DNA of 64,000 nt from Tulasnella sp. 424 (lineage: Eukaryota > Basidiomycota > Agaricomycetes > Cantharellales > Tulasnellaceae): NCBI GenBank assembly GCA_019633425.1, contig WSUB01000038.1:62001-126000 (forward strand). Reading direction: 5' to 3'. The notes below the pieces were generated by a model. The model worked only from the letters and a program-made list of their open reading frames with translations, did not search any database and was not told the origin of the DNA. Below, piece after piece: positions 1-11,754 of the stretch; the first letter of the stretch is position 1; every line of letters begins with the position of its first letter. The translations under genes were made by a program, and so were the position numbers.

Positions 1-457
1 AGAATGTACTGGTTTTAAGTATAGGAGGCCTTCTGCAGTGGCCATTCGTTCCTATCCTGCCTGCGTTCGACTGGAAACTTGTCATGTCCGCAGTCCCCGT
101 CTCTTCAAAAAAAGGGGAAAAAAAACCCCCCGAAACGCGCGCTCAGTGGCTGTAAAGAAGATGGACGTGGAATTTATTTCCGCCGGCTAATCCGGAATCA
201 CAAAGTGGGATAAATCGGGAATGAAAAGGTGCCGCGCTGCACATCGACACCCTAGGCAGCAGGGACGGCGTACGTAATCCCCTTTCCCAAGAACCCCTCT
301 CACAATTCAACATGTTATCTCTCCTCCATCCCTCACGACTGCAAACCGAGCACTTTCTTACATACTCTTTTCGTTTTTCGACACCTCTAATCTAGCGAAG
401 GACGTACAGTACAATGTGAGCAAACCATTGTGTACCCGGAACCCGACAGCATGACTA
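1..457 (+). promoter_or_regulatory. 5' flank of methyltransferase gene A (repeat unit A)
   Basis: No gene seen. This stretch is the upstream part of a tandemly repeated unit: the words around 1-60, 180-300 and 360-425 recur almost unchanged at about 6179-6605 and 8739-9155, in front of genes B and C. It therefore holds the shared promoter and 5' UTR of the methyltransferase family. Unit A begins before the window starts. Confidence 0.6.
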
Positions 458-2554
458 ATGATCTTTTGTCGATTTCTGCACCTTCACCAACTACAAAATC
501 GTTGTGATTTCCGGGTGCTACCAGAAATCATCATACAGTACCCAACTGAATTGATCCCGGCATCAGGGGAAGGTGGCAACGAGGGGGATGTACCAATAGG
601 AATGGAGGAAACCGCCGGAGACCCTCGGCAGCCGGCCGATGATGTCAGCATAAGAAGCGGTAATGGAACTGTCTCAACCATTTATCCTGAAGACTCAGTT
701 TCTGTTCGAGATCTTCATCGACGGCAACATGGCATGGACGAACCGCAGTCAGGCCAACCGTCGGTGGTCAGCTTTGGTACTGAAGGTCGGTGACATTGCG
801 TTGAGCATCGTAATCCGGCGGATAAGTCTTGACTGACTATTCCTCTTGTCTTGGAACGGGACATCTCTACTTTAAGAGGAGCGGAACTTGGTATGCACTC
901 TTGGCACGCACAAAAGACGAGCTGAACTCAAACGTCGAGGGTTACTCAGTACAAAGATTTCTACGGGCGGACGTTTAGCGACCACGATATATATCCGTAA
1001 GTCTTGTCACTTGATGGGAGGGAAAGTCATCAGGTTGACGGACGACCCACAGTATGCCTGCAGATAGAGATGAACATTCACGGTTGGACAGGCTGCACTT
1101 GCTACACCTCGGCTTTCTGAACGGCCTATACCCAGAAAAGGAGCTCGTTGAACGTGCTCTCATTCCTAAAGATCCGCCACCGGCTATTCTTGACGTAGGA
1201 ACGGGGTCCGGGAGATGGTGCGTTCTTCGCGTTTTCCGACCATTATTCCGGTCCGAAGTCACAATACCTACTTCACCTTTAGGGCTCTCGATATGGCAAA
1301 GAGATTTCCCCATGCCGAAGTGGTGGGACTCGACCTCGCCCCCCCTATTCTTCTCACAGGTGACGAAATCCCAGTCAACTGCCGATTCGAAGTCGACGAT
1401 GCAAACCTCAGCCTCGATCATTACGAGGGGTGCTTTGACCTCGTTCACGTGCGTTGTGCAGACACCGGTCTCAACGATCTGAACAGGTGGTTCTATGAGA
1501 TCGCGAAGACAATGCGTCCAGGTGGCGTCTTGATCATCGCGACTGGGTCTATCGTTAGTCGTCTCTACCCAAAGGCTCGCTGGAGGATAAGTAAACTCAC
1601 CCATCCCTTCGTAGCAAAAGTACGACGCTAACCTTAATCCGCTTCCTGTGACGTATCCCGGGGAACCTGGGTAAGGCCGACCGCTTCCCTACAGTCTTGT
1701 GGCTTTCCCTGACCGTCTTGCAGGTTTTCGTGGATACAATACACAGATGGGGCCATTTACGAAGCATATCATAGTAAAGGAAACTTCTCCATAGATAATT
1801 CTATGTACTGGGACGAGTACGTCTTATCTTTATCTCTTCTGCCACTCTACTGCCAGACTGAGAAACCCCCTTTCAGTTGGATACGAAAAAACCCAAATTT
1901 TGCACATGTCGCCCGCCAGGACTACTTCGTTCCTATCGGGCCTTGGAAGCCAAGTGAGCATTGAAAGAGTTCATGGGTGATTAGAAGCTAAGCAGACCAC
2001 TCGGGTTAGATATGAGTGAAAGAGAGGTGCAAGTTGCCAATTTGCAGCGAGAGGCCTCAATTCGGGTTTTGCATGCGAACAAGCCATTCCTACTCTCGCA
2101 AGGCCACCAGGAGGCGGATATTGACATGTGGATCCAGGTCAGTCAACCCGTTCAGCTCGAACTCACCGTATCGAATGGCCCGCTAACCCACCCAGCATAG
2201 CGCTCCATAGCGGAGGTCCGGGATCTCACCCTGCATGGGCACGCGAACTGGGAGTATACTATTGCTGTTCGCCTTNNNNNNNNNNNNNNNNNNNNNNNNN
2301 NNNNNNNNNNNNNNNNNNNNNNNNNNNNNNNNNNNNNNNNNNNNNNNNNNNNNNNNNNNNNNNNNNNNNNNNNATAGCGCTCCATAGCGGAGGTCCGGGA
2401 TCTCACCCTGCATGGGCACGCGAACTGGGAGTATACTATTGCTGTTCGCCTTGACCGTCCGTGGCAGCCCCGACCGCATGTCCCAGATCCTGAGCCAGAA
2501 CCTCGGAGAAAAAGATTAGAGCGGGAGAGACGGGCACGGCCGCCGGAGCTGTAG
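458..2554 (+). CDS. SAM-dependent methyltransferase, LaeA/UMTA-like, copy A
   Basis: Predicted small-molecule or regulatory methyltransferase of the class I fold. Nine exons fit: 458-789, 940-996, 1053-1217, 1283-1553, 1615-1670, 1724-1816, 1877-1953, 2010-2137 and a last exon from 2201 interrupted by a sequence gap and resumed at 2378-2554. Motif I reads ILDVGTGSGRW across the exon 3/4 junction; the VVGLDL acidic strand, the CRFEVDDAN segment and the MRPGGVLII strand follow. The start is uncertain: the methionine that begins copies B and C is GTG here (515), so the nearest in-frame ATG is 458, adding 19 residues. The last exon appears twice, in 2201-2275 and 2378-2452, because of the gap. 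Family known from fungal secondary metabolism; the substrate cannot be inferred. Confidence 0.8.
2276..2373. other. assembly gap of 98 N
   Basis: Unknown bases inside the last exon of methyltransferase A. The 79 bases before it (2197-2275) are identical to the 79 bases after it (2374-2452), which is how two overlapping contig ends look when a scaffolder fails to merge them. Confidence 0.97.
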
Positions 2555-2934
2555 AACAGTTTCAGGACGATGGTTGCTACGCGCAGCTCCAGCAAGTGCC
2601 GAATATTCCAGCGCTAATGACTGATTGGGAAGCTGTGGGCGCTCACGGCTACTTACTTTACCGTTCATGATACACGGATCCCTTACTCAGATTTCGTGGT
2701 CTAAATGTAGTCTAAATGAATTTAAGCCGCGTAAAACTATCGATTTGAGGTAGAGACTGAAGGAGAACTGAAGCTACACCCTCGAACCCGGGGAAGGGGC
2801 CTGATCCCCAAAGCAGAAGAAATGTTGTGTAATTACGTCACACGATGATGCAAGACGGAAGGGGAAAAGTATATAAAAGCACAAAGAGCTTGCCAGACAC
2901 TTCTACTAAGCATAGAGCCCAGTATCTGATTGCA

Positions 2935-5493
2935 TTAAGATTTTCCTCCCGCAAGTAACACCATCGCAAATCGGGGTCCCGATCCCGTCTCTACAGACAT
3001 CGTTCGAAGTCGTATGGTAAGCAAAATGAAAATCCCCCTATGGGTGGAATAACGCACTTTTATTTTCCGAGAAACGTCCTCTACCGCGGCCTTGAAGTGT
3101 CCAAACAGCTCGTGGAGCTGGTTTACTTGCGATGTGAACCTGTCATAGTCCCCGCTTCCAGGTCCGTAGAAACGCGGGTATTCTCTCTCTGCCTGAAACT
3201 GGCCCAAGAGTGGACTGAATAAATCGACCAAATCGAAATCATCTTCGTTTGACGAAACCGTCGGCGTTTGAGAATCTCTCATGAAGTCAAAGAATAGGTA
3301 AAGCAACTCGTCAAGGGTCCTTGGACAAGGCCTAACAGGGCTAATTGGGTGATTCAGCATGCAGCAACAGCCTTTCCATAGTAAAACTCACTATTGCCGG
3401 TGGCCTGGAGCGCTTCTTGCACGCGCCGAGTCCAAAGACCCAATCAACTCTCTTCGAAGGCTTCGCCCAATATTTACAAAATCGCGTGGCGAATCATGGG
3501 CTCGCATAAAGGTTTCTGTAAGACGCAACATCTTCGCTACCGGGTACATCCCCGCGTCTGAATGGTCCCCACTGTCGACAGCTGCCTTGCCCGCAAACCT
3601 GAAAATGGTGACGAGGTATTGTTTCAAGATGTCTTGGTCTTCATGTTTGCCCGAGGGCCTGTTAATGCTTTCCCTCATCGTTGACTCAAGGGCCTCAAGG
3701 GCTGTGCTGGGATCCCTGTGGACATCCGGGTTAGAAAGGGATCAGTCTTCAAACGCCTTAGCTTAGAAACTAACCCGATGTATGCCGTCTGGAGGTCTTT
3801 CATGTGAGCCTCATCCATGAAAACCCCCACGTTTCGATATTGGGATATAATTTTGAGCACGGTAGATATGCGATTCCAAGTGGGATTAATCAGCACGTCA
3901 ATGCTGGAGTAGCTTGGGAGGCGAATGGGCTTTGGCCGACGTATTTGTCCTCCAATTGAAGTTTCAATGAGGAGGTAGCCTAGGTAGGCATCGATCATTT
4001 TGGGGGGCGAATTTTGGAATAGGTCTGGTAGGGGGAGCATCTCCAGTTCATCGGAAACTCCATATGAAACACGAAATAGATCGACAATACGGTCCCAAGG
4101 GACCTCTGCGGAGGATAGGAGGATGTGTGCAACTGCCGCGCGATATAAGTATCGAATCGCCGTGGCCAACTTTACTTGGTCGCGACCGCGAAGCTGGAAA
4201 GTTCGGCTATATGAAGTTCCGCATAGTCCCGAGAGCCGAGTCATAAATTCATCGTCGACCCCAAGCCTGTTCAAGAGACGTGAATCCCTGATGGCGAGAA
4301 TGTTTGAGACGCCATGCAACAGGGTTAGGGCATCATCGGATGTACATATGGCGCGTCTGATTGCACAAATCTGTAATTCCTCGGGGTCTTCTTCTCGCCT
4401 CCTGACTCTCGCCACCTGGGATGCGAAACCGAATAAGGAGTCGAGATCGTGCGACAGTAGCCTGCCGGGGCCGTCGCCGTACTCATCCCGGGTCCAGGAA
4501 AATTCAAAATGTCCGACAAAGCAGAATCGGGTTATCCCCCAGAGCAGCCGGTGGGCCGCAACCATTAATCCCCAGGCGACGAAAATGAACAAAGCCAGAC
4601 CTATGAAAATAATTTCCGAAAGGGCCAGTAGGCCTCGTGATATCCGATCAGCCAAGGCAATGGACCAGGACATTAGGTGCGATAGAGGGCTTTGGAACGG
4701 GCAGAATTTGTCCCAAGTTGCCAGAAGCGCAGTAATAATGAAAATTGCCAGCCCCGCGCACATAAATGTCCCAACAACGTCCGACAGCGTGGGGTGAAGG
4801 ATGTTGAGATAGATCGTGAGCGAAATGCAGAAAATGATCAGTCCAATCTGCAAAATAGAAGGTAAAAAGTCGTCGAGACCCCATTCGAGACCCCATCTTT
4901 CGGCTCCTAAGCAGCGCTTGAGCTGCTCCCACCTCTGACGGTCAGGTCCGCCGCCGCTTCGTTTGCGGTAGTAGACGAGCTACTGCCGCCCCAAAACCGC
5001 CATGAAGGAAGATATCAATGCGAGCGTCAGGCTCACTGAGAATAAGACATTGACGGTCAGGACTTTCCCAGTCGGCGAGAAAGTCTCAGAAGGAAGCGCA
5101 TTGAGGTTAGGAATGCTGTCGTTCCTACCCAACGCTAGTTGGAGGAGAATTGCATTGTTCTCCCGAAGGAGCGCATTCGTGTCGTCTGCTGGGTCAGGGC
5201 TCATGAGAGGAAGTGTGAGCGCGAGAAACGCAAAATTGACTCCAGCGAAGAGACCGGCCTACAATGCATTAGCAAGAACCTGAGCATTGAGCGGTGATGG
5301 GGGAGGGAGGACTCACAAAGATGAGAAGCCCATCAAGTTGCTCCTTCAGCCCGGTGACTATATTGTCGTCTATCTCTTCTGCTAGAGCATCGTAGCAGTG
5401 GTAGAACTTGCCGCCGTCCTGACCGAATTCATCGGGAGGTACAGGTGCCTCGAAGATGCCTGGGTTGAGAATGTCAAATGCTGGGGTGGTCAT
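2935..5493 (-). pseudogene. DUF6535-type multi-pass membrane protein, with an in-frame stop
   Basis: Family of Agaricomycete membrane proteins of unknown function. Exons by phase: 5493-5317, 5258-3775, 3715-3392, 3340-2935, about 797 codons including the internal stop. Exon 2 starts with the family's AGLFAGV segment and contains the first hydrophobic hairpin, the MSPDPADDTNALL loop, a helix ending VLGRQ, then VYYRKRSGGG and several further helices around 4560-4860. The codon after VLGRQ, normally Trp, is TAG (4980-4982), while the frame stays open for another ~530 codons. This looks like a recent nonsense mutation or a base error. The 3' end is uncertain because an intron near 3000-3070 is possible. 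The gene lies between methyltransferase units A and B on the opposite strand. Confidence 0.75.
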
Positions 5494-6674
5494 TGATGGG
5501 GGTTGGCAAGTTGGTAGGAGGAATGTTTTCGAGTTTTAGTTCAAAATGAAATGAATGTGTACGACGAGCACAGCGCTGAGGGCAGCCTGGAAACACAAAG
5601 TTGCCGAGACGGTGCCATGGGCTCCCGGTATGTAGTTCTAATGAGCGAACCCCTCCCAACGGTCGCTGGAAGACCCCTTCCGACCGGAAGGAGTACTGAC
5701 TGATGATTGGCGCGTCGAGAGAGCGTCCCGACTCCCCCTCTGATTGAGCGAAGCCACAGAGGAGGGTTTTCTCAGCCTAAAATGTTCAGGCACCTCGATA
5801 CCCGCAATCACCCGATCACCTGACGTCACTTCCGCCTCCTTCCGTCCTTCGGTCGTCAAATCCACGACAGTAGGTCCAGTCGCCCAGTATTGTTACCGCC
5901 TGTGATGCGGTTTGAATGATAACTACGTCACAGCGTCGTCCGTATTCAGACTCGGCCCAGCCCTGTTTATTCGCCCTAGTCTGTCCTTTTTGATTTCTCC
6001 TCACTTACATAACTTGCAGAGCATCGTGACTTGTTTGGAACGAAGCCTGGGGACGGTGTTACATAAACATGCGAGCTTATCTCCGCCACGCGTTTTGGTA
6101 AACAGTCAGTCCACAAGCGACTCAACGGACTCCAGTACTCGAAGCAGGCCAGGCTGAGTCCCCAGATATCATTAAATCAGAATGTATTAGCTTTAAGTAT
6201 AGGAAGCTTTTTGCAGTGGCCATTCGTTCCTATCCTCCCTGCGTTCGACTGAAAACTTTTCATGCCCGCGCGGTACACTTCGGCAGTCCACGTCTCACAG
6301 AAAAAAGAGGAAACGCGCGCACAAAGCCTCGGTGGGTGTAAGGAGGATGGTCGGGCATTCACCGACGTTGAATGTATTTCCGCCGACCGGCGGATCTGAG
6401 GTCACTAGTGGATAAATCGGGAATGAAAAGGTGCCGCGCCGCACATCGACACCCTGGGCAGCAGGGATGGCGAACGTAATCCCCTTTCCCCTCTCACAAT
6501 TTAACATTTCCTCACCACCATCCGTCACGACTGCAAGCCGCTTCCGTATATACTTTTTTCGTTTTTTGACACCGCTAATCTAGCGAAGAACATACAGTAC
6601 AATGTAAGCAAACCACTTTCTACGCTAACAATCTCTTGTCGCCTTTCGCCACAATCTCACTTGTGATTTTCCGG
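5494..6674 (+). promoter_or_regulatory. flank between DUF6535 gene and methyltransferase B
   Basis: 5494-6020 holds the 5' flank of the DUF6535 gene; I see no coding exon in it. From about 6030 onward it is the repeated methyltransferase unit flank: 6055-6110 matches 8625-8675, and 6179-6605 matches 8739-9155 and 1-425. No other gene seen. Confidence 0.5.
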
Positions 6675-8547
6675 ATGCTACCAGTGATCATCATACAACA
6701 CCCAACTGAATTGATCCCGGCATCGGGGGAAGTTGACGACGACGGGGATGCACCGTTGGTGATGGGAGAAGCCGCCGAAGACCCTCAGCAGCAGGCCGAC
6801 GATGTCAGCACAAGAAGTGGCATCCGAACTGTCTCAACCATTTACCCTGAAGACTCAATTTCTGTTCGACATCTCTATCGACGGCAACAATCCCGCCACT
6901 ACACGGACGACCCGCAGTCAGGGCAACCTTCGGTGGTCAGCTTTGGTACTGAAGGTCGGTGTGATGTTGCGCTGAACATCGTAATCCGGCGCGGATAAGC
7001 CTTGACTGACTGGTTTCGTCTTGGAACGGGACATATCTACCTAAAGAGGAGCAGAATTTGGTATGCACTCTTCGCACGCACAAAAGACCAGCTGACTCAA
7101 CGTCGTGGGTTATTCAGTACAAAGACTTCTACGGGCGGACGTTTAGCGACCACGATATATATCCGTAAGTCTTGTTACTTGACGGGAGGGAAAAGCACCA
7201 GGCTGACGGACGACCCACAGTATGCCTGCAGATAGGGATGAACATTCACGGTTGGACAGGCTGCACTTGCTACACCTCGGCTTTCTGAATGACCTATACC
7301 CAGAAAAGGAGCTCGTCGAACGTGCTCTCCGCCCAAAAGATCCGTCACCGGCTATTCTCGACGTAGGAACGGGGTCCGGGAGTTGGTGCGTTCTCCACGT
7401 TTTCCGAGAGACCATTATTTCGTCCGAAGTTACAATACTTCACCTTTAGGGCTGTCGATATGGCAAAGAGATTTTCCCATGCCGAAGTGGTGGGACTCGA
7501 CCTCGTCCCGCCTATGCTTCTCACAGAAGACGAAATCCCAGCCAACTGCCGATTCGAAATCGACGATGCAAACCTCGGCCTTGACCATTTTGAGGGGTTC
7601 TTTGACCTCGTTCACGTGCGTTGTACAGACAGCGGTCTCAACGACGTGAACGGATGGTTCTATGAGATTGCAAAGACAATGCGTCCAGGTGGCGTCTTGA
7701 TCATCGCGAATGGGTCTATCGTTAGTTGTCTCTGCCCAAAGACTCGCTAGAGGATAAGTACACTTACCCGTCTCTTTGTAGCAAAACTACGACGCTAATC
7801 TTCAACCGCTTCCTGTGACATATCCCGGGGAACCTGGGTAAGACCGTCCGCTTCCCTGCGGTCTTCTAGGTTTCCTTTCCTGACCGTCGTGCAGGTTTAC
7901 GTGGATCCAACACTTATGTGGGGTCGTCTATGAAGCATATCATAGTAAAGGACACTTCGCCCCAGACAATTCCATGTACTGGGACGAGTACGTCTTATCT
8001 TTTATCTCTTTCCACTACTCTACTGCCAGACTGAGAAACCCCCTTTCAGTTGGATACGAGAAAACCCAAATTTTACACATTTCCGCCGCCGGGACTACTT
8101 CATTCCTATCGGGCCTTGGAAACCAAGTGAGCATTGAAAGAGTTCATGGGTGATTAGAAGCTAAGTGGACTACTCGGGTTAGATATGAGTGAAAGAGAGG
8201 TGCAAGTTGCCAATCTACAGCGAGAGGCACTGATTCGGGTTTTACATGCGTACAAACCACTCATGCTCTCGCAAGGCCACCAAGAGTCGGAAGTTGACAT
8301 GTGGATCGAGGTCAGTCAACCCACTCAATTCTAACGCACCGCACCGAATGGCCCGCTAACCCATCCAATGTAGCGCTCCATAGCGGAGGTCCGGGATCTC
8401 ACCCTGCATGGGCACGCGAACTGGGAGTATACTATTGCTGTTCGCCTTGATACCCCGTGGCAGCCTCGACCGGAAGTTTCACACTCTGAGCCAGAACCTC
8501 GGAGGAAAAGATTTGTGCGGACGAGACAGGCACGGTCGGAGCCGTAG
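6675..8547 (+). CDS. SAM-dependent methyltransferase, LaeA/UMTA-like, copy B
   Basis: Second tandem copy. Exons 6675-6958, then an exon ending at 7164, then 7221-7385, 7450-7720, 7782-7837, 7895-7987, 8050-8126, 8183-8310, 8374-8547. Lengths from exon 3 on (165, 271, 56, 93, 77, 128, 174) equal those of copy C, giving about 434 residues. It starts at ATG 6675, the position conserved with copy C. Motif I (LDVGTGSGSW) and the post-motif strands are intact. The acceptor of intron 1 used in A and C (GAG before the GTTATTCAG stretch) is GTG here at 7105-7107. An alternative in-frame AG at 7085-7086 would add seven codons. The 3' flank diverges right after the stop, unlike A and C. Confidence 0.82.
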
Positions 8548-9260
8548 AACCGATCAACTCTTGAAGGAATTGCCCCACCGGTTTGTGTTGTTCACCTGTG
8601 CGTTGGTCATTATGAAAGCCTTGGGGGACGGTGTTACGTAAACGTGTGAGCTTATCTCCGCCACGCGCTATTGACCAACAGTCCACGTGGCCACACACTA
8701 AAACGGACGGAAGTAGGCCAGGCTGATATCACTGAGTCAGAATGTACTAGTTTTAAGTATAGGAGGGCTTCTGCAGTGGCCATTCGTTCCTATCCTGCCT
8801 GCGTTCGACTGAAAACTCGTCATGTCCGCGGTACGCGTCTCCTCAAGAAGACAAAAACCAGGAAACGGGGGACCAAAAGGCTCGGTGGCTGTAAAGAAGA
8901 TGGTCGGCCCAGGTCGGGCATTCACATTAAAATTATTTCCGCCGTCTGATCTGATCCTAAATTACAAATGGGGAAATCGGGTATGAAAAGGTGCCTCAGA
9001 CCCTGGGCTTTAGGGACGGCCTCCGCTTTCCCAAGAAGCCCTCTCAAAATCCAACGTTTTCTCTCTCCTCCCTTGCGACTGCAAACGGTCTCTTTATAGA
9101 CTTTTTTCCGTTTTTCGACACCTCTAATCTAGCGAAACACGTACAGTACAATGTGAGCAAACCACTTTCTAGCCAGAACTTGACGCCACGACTGACGAGC
9201 ACTTGTCTCCTTTTGTTCCAATCTCACCTTCACCAACTACAAAACCGTCGTGGTTTCCGG
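8548..9260 (+). promoter_or_regulatory. 5' flank of methyltransferase C
   Basis: About 70 unique bases follow copy B's stop; the remainder (about 8615-9260) repeats the unit flank seen before copies A and B. No separate gene. An in-frame ATG at 8991 would extend copy C upstream, but that extension lies in the repeated non-coding flank and is not conserved in A or B. Confidence 0.5.
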
Positions 9261-11125
9261 ATGCTACCAGAAAGCATCATACAGCCCCCAGCTGAATTGA
9301 TCTCGGCGTCAGGGGAAGGTGACAACGACAGCGATGCGCCGATGGTGATGGGAGAAGCCGCCGGAGACCCTCGGCAGCAGGCCGACGATGTCAGCATAAG
9401 AAGTGGCATCCGGACTGTCTCAACCATTTATCCTGAAGACTCAATTTCTGTTCGAGATCTGTATCGACGGCGACAATCCCACCATTGGATGGACGACGCG
9501 CAGTCGGGCCAACCTTCAGTGGTCAGCTTTGGTACTGAAGGTCGGTGTGACGTTGCGTTGAACATCGTAATCCGGCGGATAAGCCTTGACTAACTTTTTC
9601 TCTCGTCCTGGAATGTGACATCTCTATCTTAAGACGAGCAGAATTTGGTATGCACTCTTCGCACACACAAAAGAACCAGCTGAACTCAAGGTCGAGGGTT
9701 ATTCAGTACAAAGATTTCTACGGGCGGACGTTTAGCGACCACGATATATATCCGTAAGTCTTGTCACTTGACGGGAGGGGAAAGCATCAGGCTAACAGAC
9801 GACCCGCAGGATGCCTGCGGATCGAGATGAACATTCACGATTAGACAGGCTGCATTTGTTGCACCTCCTCTACCTGAACGACCTATACCCAGAAAAGGAG
9901 CTCGTTGAACGTGCCCTCCGCCCAAAGGATCCGCCACCGGCTATTCTTGACGTAGGAACGGGGTCCGGGAGATGGTGCGTTCACGTTTTCAGACCGTTAC
10001 TTCGTCCGAAGTCACAATACTTCACCTTAGGGCTCTAGATATGGCAAAGAGATTTCCCCATGCCGAAGTGGTGGGACTCGACCTCGTCCCGCCAATGCTT
10101 GTCTCAGAAGAAGAAATCCCAGCCAACTGCCGATTTGAAATCGACGATGCAAACCTCAGCCTCGACCATTTCGAAGGGTGTTTTGACCTGGTTCACGTCC
10201 GTTGTACGGACAGCGGTCTCAACGACGTGAACGGGTGGTTCTACGAGATTGCAAGGACAATGCGCCCAGGTGGCATCTTGATCATCGCGAATGGGTCTAT
10301 CGTTAGTTGTCTCTACCCAAAGACTCGCTAGAGGATAGGTTCACTCACCCATCTCTTCGTAGCAAATGTACGACACTAATCTTAATCCACTTCCTGTGAC
10401 GTATCCCGGGGAACCTAGGTAAGGCCGTCCGTTTCCCGACGGTCTTTATGGCTTTCCTTTCCTGATCGTCGTGCAGGTTTTCGTGGGTACAGCACACATG
10501 TGGAGTCATCCACGAAGCATACCATAGCAACGGAAACGTTGCCCCAGACAATTCCATGCACTGGGACGAGTACGTCTTATCTTTATCTCTTCCACTACTC
10601 TACTGCCAGACTGAGAAACCCCTTTCAGTTGGATACGAAAAAACCCAAATTTTGAACATGTCTGCCGCCAGGACTACTTCGTTCCTATCGGGCCTTGGAA
10701 GTCAGGTGAGCATCGAAAAGTTCATGGGTGATTAAAAGCTAAGCGTACCGCTCGGTTTAGAAATGAGTGAAAGAGAGGTGCAAGTTGCCGATTTGATGCG
10801 AGAGGCCGTGATTCGGGTTTTGCATACCTACAAGCCACTCATGCTCTCGCAAGGCCACCAAGAGGCGGATGTTGACATGTGGATTCAGGTCAGTCAACCC
10901 GCTCAACTCGAACGCGCCATACCGAATGGCCCGCTGACCCACTCAGCGTAGCGCTCCATAGCGGAGGTCCGGGATCTCACCCTGCATGGACACACAAACT
11001 GGGAGTATACTATTGCTACTCGCCTTGATACCCAGTGGCAGCCCCGACCGGAAGATCCACAGCCTGAGCCAGAACATCGAAGAAAAAGATTTGTGCGAGA
11101 GAGACGGGCACGGCCGGAGCCGTAG
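9261..11125 (+). CDS. SAM-dependent methyltransferase, LaeA/UMTA-like, copy C (intact)
   Basis: Best-preserved copy. Exons 9261-9544, 9697-9753, 9810-9974, 10031-10301, 10363-10418, 10477-10569, 10629-10705, 10761-10888, 10952-11125 sum to 1305 bases, 434 residues. The N-terminal ~95 residues are ac. Confidence 0.
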
Positions 11126-11754
11126 AACAAGTGCAGAAGGATGGTTGCTGCGCGCAGCTCCACCAAGTGCCGACTATTCCAGTGCTAATAACGGATTGGG
11201 AAGGCCGCAGGGGCTTACGGCTACTTGCTCCGGCCTTCGTGATACACGGAGCTTACTCAGATTCTGTAGTCCAAATAAATTTAAGTCGCGTAATACTATC
11301 GATTCGAGGTAGAGACGGAAGAAGCTACACCACAACCAAGGAACAAAACCCGAACCCCAAATTTGCAAAGCAGACGAAATGTGACCGAACCCTTACACCA
11401 ACGTTTCCTCTGGTGCGTCACACGAGACTCCCGGTTAGTCAGCACCTATTCCGATCGGAAGAGATACACGCGTCTCGGATGCCACCGGTAGAACGCCAAG
11501 CTCACCACTTAATAATCCTGATAGACGCTTTCCTTTGCTGTCATCATTTATTCTTCGTGTCTCTGGTCTTTTTTTCTCCTTCCCTGGTACTAATACCTCG
11601 TTAGACTTTCTAACGATACTAGACGGCGAGAACGAGTTTCGGGTTGTGCCCCTAGAACTTTGGCACGTGAACAACACGCTTGTCCTAGTTTGGTGAAGGT
11701 TTTTCCACCACCTCTGTGTTTGGGAAATCAGTTCCTTGTTTCAAAGGCGGCTCG
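11126..11754. other. placeholder
   Basis: x. Confidence 0.1.
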